This document shows positions 57,987 to 64,000 of a stretch of 64,000 nt of DNA, one piece after another; the stretch's first letter is position 1, and every line of letters starts with the position of its first letter. The notes beneath the pieces are model-generated. The model was not told where the DNA came from, did not search any database, and was given only the letters and a program-made list of their open reading frames with translations. The translations under genes were made by a program, and so were the position numbers. The stretch comes from Diphasiastrum complanatum. Lineage: Eukaryota; Streptophyta; Lycopodiopsida; Lycopodiales; Lycopodiaceae. The DNA is taken from positions 55,895,790 through 55,959,789 of the forward strand of contig CM055095.1 in assembly GCA_029204225.1 (NCBI GenBank). Direction: 5' to 3'.

Positions 57987-58199
57987 TCAGATCCTTGAGA
58001 GGTGATCATCCAGATAGTGTTGTTTCCCTTTACGAATGATGATTTTAAAGTCGAACTCCTGAAGAAGCAGCAGCCATCGGGTGATCCATCCAGTTGTGCA
58101 CGGTCTATTTACTAGATTCAGTAGGGCTTGGTGATCTACAAAGAAGACAAAGGGGTTGGCTAGCAGGTAATGGCGGAATTTCTTCACACTGTATACCAT
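57987..58199 (-). pseudogene. Gypsy RNase H C-terminal part
   Basis: FRHYLLANPFVFFVDHQALL, NLVNRPCTTGWITRWLLLLQ and KGKQHYLDDHLSRI: the end of RNase H (usual HYLLxxxFxxxTDHxAL). The first catalytic part is missing between this block and RT. Confidence 0.85.
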
Positions 58200-58201
58200 G
58201 T

Positions 58202-59095
58202 CTAGTGCTTCACAAGTATTATGCGGATCTTGTTGACGTTAGTGGTGATACCATGCCTCGAGACTACATGGCCTAGCACTATGTCGTGCGTGACCAGAAA
58301 TTGGCATTTGGCCGGGTTAAGAGGCATGCTAAATAATCGACATTGGATGAACACTTTATCTAAGCAAGCTAGATGTTGGGCTCTAGAGGGGTGGACACAC
58401 AAGTCGTCCATGAATATTTCAAAGAACTTTCGAAGAATATCCTTGAAGGCATAACTCATCACTCATTGGAAAGTGTTGGGAGCGTTGCACAATCCAAATG
58501 GCATCACCTTGTAGGCGTATGTTCCCCACTCAGTGGAGAAGGCAGTCTTGTGCTGATCTTCCGAGGCTATATGCACTTGGTTATAGCCACTAAATCCATC
58601 TAGAAAACTATAGGCTTCTGTTCCGGCTATTCTCTCTAACATATTTTTTGTGAACGGTAAGGAAAAATGGTCCTTGTTAGTTACAGCATTCAGCTTCTTG
58701 TAGTCCACACAAATTCTAAGTTTTCCATTTTTCCTAGGTACTACCATGATAGGTGATACCCAATTAGTGTGTTCCATCTCATAGATGAATCCTACATCTA
58801 GAAGCTTCTTCAATTCCTCTTGGATCAGCTAGGCGTAGTGCGAATTGGACCTATAAGGCCTACTAACTGTGGGTTTTGCACCATCAGCCACCGGAATGGT
58901 ATGAACCACTACATCTGGCGATATGCCCTTCAGCTCAGCGAAATTCCAATCAAGAAAGTTGTGGTATTTGTGGAGAAGTGCCTTGAGAACCTCGAGTTCC
59001 TCTCCTTCTACATCTTCCCCTATTGATACCATATGACTTTTCTCTTCCTCCTCAGCCATATCTATCTCTTTCGTACGGGCAGGACCTTCATACAC
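58202..59095 (-). pseudogene. Gypsy reverse transcriptase
   Basis: VVHTIPVADGAKPTVSRPYR leads into the RT: MKKLLDVGFIYEMEHTNWVS, VPRKNGKLRICVDYKKLN (motif with the conserved RxCVDY), YSFLDGFSGYNQVHIASED with first catalytic Asp, MPFGLCNAPNTFQ, and IFMDDLCVHP (catalytic YMDD/FMDD box intact). Stops occur at 58829, 58463 and 58202 between blocks. Confidence 0.9.
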
Positions 59096-59154
59096 GTTGG
59101 ATTCTTGGGAGGTTTCTTCTTATCACTCTTAGTCTTCCACTCAATGGTTTTTGC

Positions 59155-59586
59155 CTATAGGGGTTTACATTCACGGAGCGAACTAGTGGGTGGCTGATTG
59201 TTGATACCCAATCTTTTCAGAGTGCGATCAAGTTTTCTAATGCTCTTGGATGGTTTCATACCCAGATCTGCGAAGGTTATCGAAGCTTTCTCCTTCACAG
59301 ATTCTCCATGTGGGAAATCTGAAGTAATTGGCTCATTTTCTTTGTCATTTGTAGGCAACTCTGATCGTGGATCAGGGGTCGGATCTTTTACCATCTTTAT
59401 GCTATTGTCCCATAACGAGATTTCTAGCTTATAAAGAGCATCAACTAGATCCCAATCTATACATTCTCGTAGGAGATCATTGATTGTTATAGGAACACTA
59501 GTTGTGGATCCATCAGTCACTGTATCCATTAGGCCTACATCAGCATTGCCTTGTGGGGCTCTGCAGTTTTGATGAAAACTGCGTTC
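59155..59586 (-). pseudogene. Gypsy linker upstream of RT
   Basis: Minus-strand frame with ERSFHQNCRAPQGNADVG, a region between protease and RT in Athila/Tat-like elements (ERSF near N-terminal end). Acidic middle part (NDKENEPITSDFPHGESVKE). Cut by the left end of transposon copy 2 at 59587. Confidence 0.65.
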
Positions 59587-59955
59587 CATTAGAGAAAATA
59601 TGGGCCCAAAGAGGGCCCTATAAGAAATGCCATGTAGGAGAGAGAAAAATAACTATAAAGTAATTATAATATCATTTCTTAACTTCTTTACGCATCTGCC
59701 TGTACTACTTTCCATGCAAATGAATGCACCTTAGTTTAGTCACATCAAACTTCACTAGTATTTAACCACAATTAAAATATTATTTTTTAAAATGCTGAAA
59801 TATTTCCTCCTAATAGTTGGGAACACTCAAAAATTTGAATTGGGAGTGACATTTTTGAAAAAAACTTACGCGATCTCTATCTCCAGCAGAGTCGTTAGCA
59901 CCATCTCCAGCTTTGTTATTGTCATTGTGTTGTTTGTTACTATACTACTGTACTA

Positions 59956-62224
59956 ATGACAAAGCTTTATCATCTTCCTGTGGATCTGTCACCAGAACAT
60001 GCTCCGCTCAGTACGAGAAATTCAAAGCAACCCAAATTGTCAACTTCTGATATGGTCCAATACAGGGAGAAAAAGCTAAAACATGTAGATTTATGGTCAT
60101 CAGGAACATTGTATCCTATTGATCCATGTTCATTGCAACATCCAGATTTTCATTCGGTGAGTCAGTTGATAATCTATATGTGTCATGGTAAAAATGGCCT
60201 TTTGGGTTACTGTGAGAATCAAGAAAAATATCAAAGGAGTGCGAAGAAAAATATACAAAGATAAAAACTTTTTTGGATGAAAATGAGATGCTCAAGGAGG
60301 AGATCCAAAGGTTGAAATCTTCTTTGCATCATTATACAACTAGTAATGATGAGATAAAAATTGCATTTCAATCCATGCGTATCTCATATTTGTCTCTTGT
60401 TAAAGATTTGGATGTGCTCAATAGAAAGGTCCGAAGCAACAAGAGGAAAAGACTGGTAAACAAGGATATATGTGATCTATCATCCAGAGGAGGTCATAGA
60501 AAAAGACAAATCCGTGCATTCAAGTAGGTTATAGCTTATTTGGTACTGAAAATTGCTTGAACTTTTTGATTTATTCATAATCACTAATTTTGTTATTTAT
60601 TCATTTCAACTTTCTGTTGATTTGCTTATTATATACTGTTGTGAATACTATGAGTGTCCTAATATCTACTGACATTTTCATGAACATTATGTTTGCAATG
60701 CAGATCAGCATTGGTTGTTGAAGACCATTTGGCCGATAAGATTTCAATTGGAAACTCACTAGGCTCTATCTTGACTTCTAAATCTATAAAATCAATGTTA
60801 AATAATAAAAAAATGAAAAAGATTAAGGCCTCCGTTACTGATAGCATTATGGATGGAGTTGGAAAAATACTAGACACCACATTGCTTCAGGGGGCATGTG
60901 ACTTTTCTAGCATCAGTAGGGAAGCATATGCAACAATGTTGAAGATGATAAAGGAGGCATTTGCACAGGTAAATATTAAAAAGTTTCCAATCCCATGACC
61001 ATTTCATCTTTAAAAAAAAAGAGACATGTTAGACCATGGTATGCAGACAATAGTTGGTAATCCATCTCATATCAATGAAGTGTATTGCTCGAAAGGAGAA
61101 AGTCTAGCATATAACAATTCCAACAATTTATTTATTGACATTAATCAGTTATTAACATTTATCATAAATTTTTACGGTATTACAAATGAGAATGTCAATA
61201 ACAAGTTGATAGTTGCTCTCAAGTTAGATGAGTCTGAAATTATTAAAGGACAAAAAATGGAAAGAGTCAGTCTCACAATCATGAATGGAGCACTTTCAAA
61301 TTCAGAAGACTCAGAAGGCCTCAATTTCAGTGTTCAATCAGAAAATGATATCTGGTGGTTGACAGCATTTCAGGTATAACAGTTCATTCGCATAATAAAT
61401 AGGGATAATCATTTGAATATGGATTTCATGTCTAAAATCTTCTCAGTGTTAATATTATGAGGCTAATCACGATTTTGTATTCTCTTATAGGTGTTGAAAG
61501 AAGACCATAACATTCTCTCATGGATATTTAATAGAACATCATATCTTGCCACCATAAAAAATCACATGGAGTTCCACTCAATATTATTGGAATTGGCACT
61601 TTCAACATTGAATGGCATTTAGCAAGAGATCTGAAGACATTAAAATGTATGTTCAATGTATCTCATGGCGCTAACTCTAAACACCCTTGTTTGTACTGCA
61701 TGAAAACAACAAAAGACATGACAAGGAGTATAGGAATATCAAGAGATCGAGAAAAAAGTTAGACAACATGGTGAAATACTTGAGAAAAGATAAATTTTCA
61801 AATATTGATGTTCAAATGATACAGAAAACAACTAATGAATTTGTGGATGCAGTTCAGAGTGCATGGGGTGTTGATTATATAACACATTATATGGTAAGAT
61901 TTTGATTTTACACTTCGATAGACAAATATGTGCAATTAAATTAGATACTTTTGGTACTGATTTAGATTATGTTTTTATGACATGTAGCACATATTACGAC
62001 ATCATTCGACATTTTTTGCAAGAAATAGTGGAAGTCTTAGCATACGGTCATCGCAAGGAATGGAAAAATCTCATTGGCAAGCAAGAGCGGCATTTCAAAA
62101 TCGACGAATTATAAAAAATTTCAAAAAGCATGCATATTTATACAAGCCAGTAGGCTATAGACACACAATAAAATTTTGTATATTAAATAAAAATATCTAC
62201 AAAGTACAATTCAGCAGTATCTAA
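59956..62224 (+). pseudogene. Transposase, copy 2
   Basis: Exons 59956-60523, 60704-61373, 61491-61893 and 61988-62224, same sites and phases as copy 1 (exon 1 donor GTAGGT instead of GTAAGT). It lacks the TGA at the end of exon 1 (AGA CAA here) and the exon 2 TAA (GGA GAA), but has a frameshifting deletion in exon 1, TGA about 60996, TAA about 61014 and loses the second catalytic region through the exon 3 deletion. Exon 4 is fully open for 78 codons: SSQGMEKSHWQARAAFQNRR then a lysine-rich end IIKNFKKHAYLYKPVGY and TAA 62222-62224. So in this copy the transposase ends normally, without the H3-like and Ulp1-like parts. Confidence 0.75.
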
Positions 62225-63354
62225 TCTGCTTCCGATATTTTTTCAATGAAAGTTGCAACTTAGAATCATGTAACAATTTTCTTATTTCGTATGGATCCAA
62301 TAGCTCATATTTTTCATGCTTACTCAGATCAACGTAAGCAACATACACTGCAAAATGAGATGATCTGAGCATGGAATTCACTGGTCCATATCCTAAAATT
62401 TTTACCGCAATAGTTTTTTTTACAAAAATTATTTTATGCACCTTATTAAAATTATGTCCTCCAAGAAAATGAGACAGTGCCTTGATTGCCATAATCATAG
62501 TTTCACCATGTTGATGAAACTTTGAATGGGCAACACTTATCTCATTATTCTTGAAGGACTTTAGATGGTGCCCAAGTGCATGATCTCTTGAAAATTCTCC
62601 CGCAGAAGATCTCTGCCCTCCTCGACGAATTGCGAAATCATCAAGGAAAATTGTTTCCTAAATTGATAAAAAACAATGTAAGCTCCAGTATATAATCTGA
62701 CATAACAAATCTACTAGAACTTGATAAGAGACAAAAACTTACGCATTCAACTTTATCTTTCCTGATTACTGTCTCTCCATCAATATTATGTCCACCTTTC
62801 GATGTCAATATTGTTGGTGAATAGACAGTTGGCTGTGGAAAACCAAGTTGACTTTGGATTCAAAGAAACTCCTCCTCAGAAGGTAGATCATTTTCTTTGT
62901 TGCGCATTTTCTCTACAACCATTTTCAAGCAATCTTTCCCTGAATAAAACTTATCATTATGTACATCGTCAACACTAGGGAGAAGATCATCAGCATCAAA
63001 ATCAATTATATCCGAAAATTCATCAAGCTCTTTGCTCAAAATGCAAAGAGTCTCAACTTCAGTGAAGTAAAAAAGATCCGATATTGTCAAAAAGAAATTA
63101 TTATCTATATTACAAGTATGCAAAGTAATCAAAGATTTATCAGAAGGAGAAAGGGTAGTGGGTGTTCTAGGGCCTATAAAAGTAGCCCTATTTTGAGCAG
63201 GATCAAAATTAGAACAATCATCAAAATTAATACTCGTATCAATAAAAAAGATATCTATATCTACAATCTTTGACTTTTCAAACTTTGTACCACTAGAAGA
63301 AGCTGCTTCAGAAGTGGAGGGCACAGAGTCCGAATCGTCAGAAATATTTAACAA
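62211..63354 (-). CDS. Convergent gene of unknown function in transposon copy 2
   Basis: Two exons are clear: 63354-62743 and 62657-62211, joined by GC|GTAAGT / TTTAG|GA in phase 0. The first is acidic and serine-rich (ISDDSDSVPSTSEAASSS, DIIDFDADDLLPSVDDVHND) with one TGA at 62862-62860; the second reads ETIFLDDFAIRRGGQ, GHHLKSFKNNEISVAHSKF, then a basic end SKLQLSLKKYRKQIRYC and stop. No ATG is found at the 5' edge; an additional upstream exon is likely since a TATA box lies 610 bp upstream. Its stop overlaps the transposase stop region by 14 bp on the opposite strand. Not homologous by eye to the minus-strand gene of copy 1. Function unknown. Confidence 0.55.
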
Positions 63355-63743
63355 AAGAAAAAGACAAAAGTAGATTGAAAATCAACAAATCTACATTTTT
63401 TATTATGAACTGGGCACTCATCTACAGAATTGAAATCATTATGTAACTTGGTAACATTCTGTCAAGCTTAGCTTTGTAGATATGTTTGTCGAGTGCCACC
63501 AGGCCCTGATAATGAATCATGTCTTTATTCTGAGACCTGAATAACGGAGTACTGAACAGGGACTTAAATCTGAGATATATCTCAGAAAATGCCTCCACAC
63601 CAGGGCCCTCAATATAGAAGGTAGAATAATAAGAAAAGTAGAAAAAAGAGATTTGAAATAGTCCAACCTATTTGTAATACCAAATTCTTAAAAAAACAAA
63701 AAAAACAAAAAAAACAAACTGGATTCAAAATTAGACATTTTGC

Positions 63744-63925
63744 TTGAGAGAGATATTGGATGCTGGAGTATCGGATCCGAGCGCAAGAACAAAGAGCAGG
63801 AAAGAAAAGGAATACGAAACGCGCTTGAATGCGATATCGGAGGATGCAGTATCGGATCCAAGCGCATAATAGTCAACGAGACGTAATGAGAGCAAGCGGC
63901 GCACTTGAAATCGATATCCGGCAAA
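63744..63925. repeat. Repeated TATCGGATCC-AGCGC units
   Basis: GATATTGGATGCTGGAGTATCGGATCCGAGCGCAAG-like and GATATCGGAGGATGCAGTATCGGATCCAAGCGCATA-like segments form a diverged tandem pair about 82 bp apart; TATCG words also occur at 24973 and 25063 with AGCACAAA after them. They lie in the leader of the minus-strand gene. Confidence 0.6.
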
Positions 63926-63964
63926 GCAATCGTAAATCTGCGTGAAAATTTGAACCAAAAAGGA

Positions 63965-63976
63965 CCTATTTATATA
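63965..63976 (-). promoter_or_regulatory. TATA box of the copy 2 minus-strand gene
   Basis: Minus strand TATATAAATAGG, a strong plant TATA box directed at the gene at 63354-62211. A CACGTG-containing G-box-type word (GCACGTGTGG on the plus strand) lies about 12 bp further upstream. Confidence 0.65.
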
Positions 63977-64000
63977 AAAAATTTTGCACGTGTGGAGGAG

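Larger units (their letters stand above)
56589..59586 (-). mobile_element. Ty3/gypsy pol, Athila/Tat-like, interrupted by transposon copy 2
   Basis: Minus-strand order: linker (59586-59155), pre-RT (59095-58829), RT, RNase H, integrase zinc finger, integrase core and a C-terminal tail (56843-56589). RNase H precedes integrase as in all Ty3/gypsy. The style of NPAKCQFLVTHDIVLGHVVS and SNKILYGIITKMVE is that of Athila/Tat elements. Gag and the 5' LTR would lie beyond copy 2 and outside the window. Internal frames are separated by few stops, so this is a relatively recent copy. Confidence 0.85.
59587..64000. mobile_element. TIR DNA transposon copy 2, right end outside the window
   Basis: Begins CATTAGAGAAAATATGGGCC at 59587 inside the minus-strand gypsy. 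The stretch 59587-62098 matches copy 1 46620-49574 closely, with these differences: 36 bp present only here after 59652; a deletion in exon 1 after GGTTACTGTGAGAAT; an about 410-bp deletion in exon 3 at about 61755. At 62098 the copies diverge completely. The right part holds a different convergent gene. No right TIR was found before 64000. Confidence 0.85.

Noticed and set aside
62211-63354. Homology between the minus-strand genes of transposon copies 1 and 2
   Set aside because: Comparison by eye of exon products found no shared motif or exon pattern; treated as different genes.

Overview
This is nuclear DNA of a land plant, probably a seed plant with a large, repeat-rich genome. The evidence is GT-AG introns with plant-type branches, a plant RER1 gene, TGGTATCAGAGC primer-binding sites (initiator-tRNA-Met type) beside LTRs, Ty1/copia and Ty3/gypsy coding remnants in layers, and long GT/GA and CT microsatellites. 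The species cannot be named from the sequence. Nearly all protein coding is retrotransposon debris. Host-type genes are RER1 (minus strand, three exons), an uncharacterised basic-protein gene near 43.3 kb, and a spliced gene fragment near 37 kb.

Layout. 0-9.4 kb: decayed gypsy RT, an uncharacterised minus-strand retroelement ORF with its own TATA box, a plus-strand gypsy gag-protease with a 132-bp tandem duplication, a coiled-coil ORF and an LTR-like promoter. 9.4-12.9 kb: microsatellite and featureless DNA. 13.36-32.63 kb: RER1, whose first intron is 18.6 kb and holds two copies of a GC-cored inverted-repeat element, a TSD-flanked copia element, a palindrome of two LTR/PBS ends, a plus-strand gypsy element and several chimeric gypsy/copia junctions. 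33-46 kb: microsatellites, G-runs, tandem repeats, copia LTR and integrase fragments, and the two other host-type loci. 46.0-54.0 kb: a copia element split by a 6,891-bp DNA transposon. 56.6-59.6 kb: a minus-strand Athila/Tat-like gypsy pol interrupted by a second copy of the same DNA transposon, which runs off the window end.

The most unusual object is the DNA transposon at 46620-53510. It has about 31-bp terminal inverted repeats and no visible target-site duplication; joining the copia flanks restores the conserved LDDKS codons exactly. Its spliced plus-strand gene encodes a coiled coil, a DDE-like transposase core, then in the same exon a histone H3-like histone-fold segment and a basic/acidic linker, and finally a Ulp1/C48-like cysteine protease domain. 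A convergent minus-strand four-exon gene lies at its right end. The second copy shares only the left 2.5-3 kb and carries a different convergent gene to the right of the transposase. Most transposon reading frames are damaged by stops or frameshifts, but splice sites and frame phases are largely preserved.
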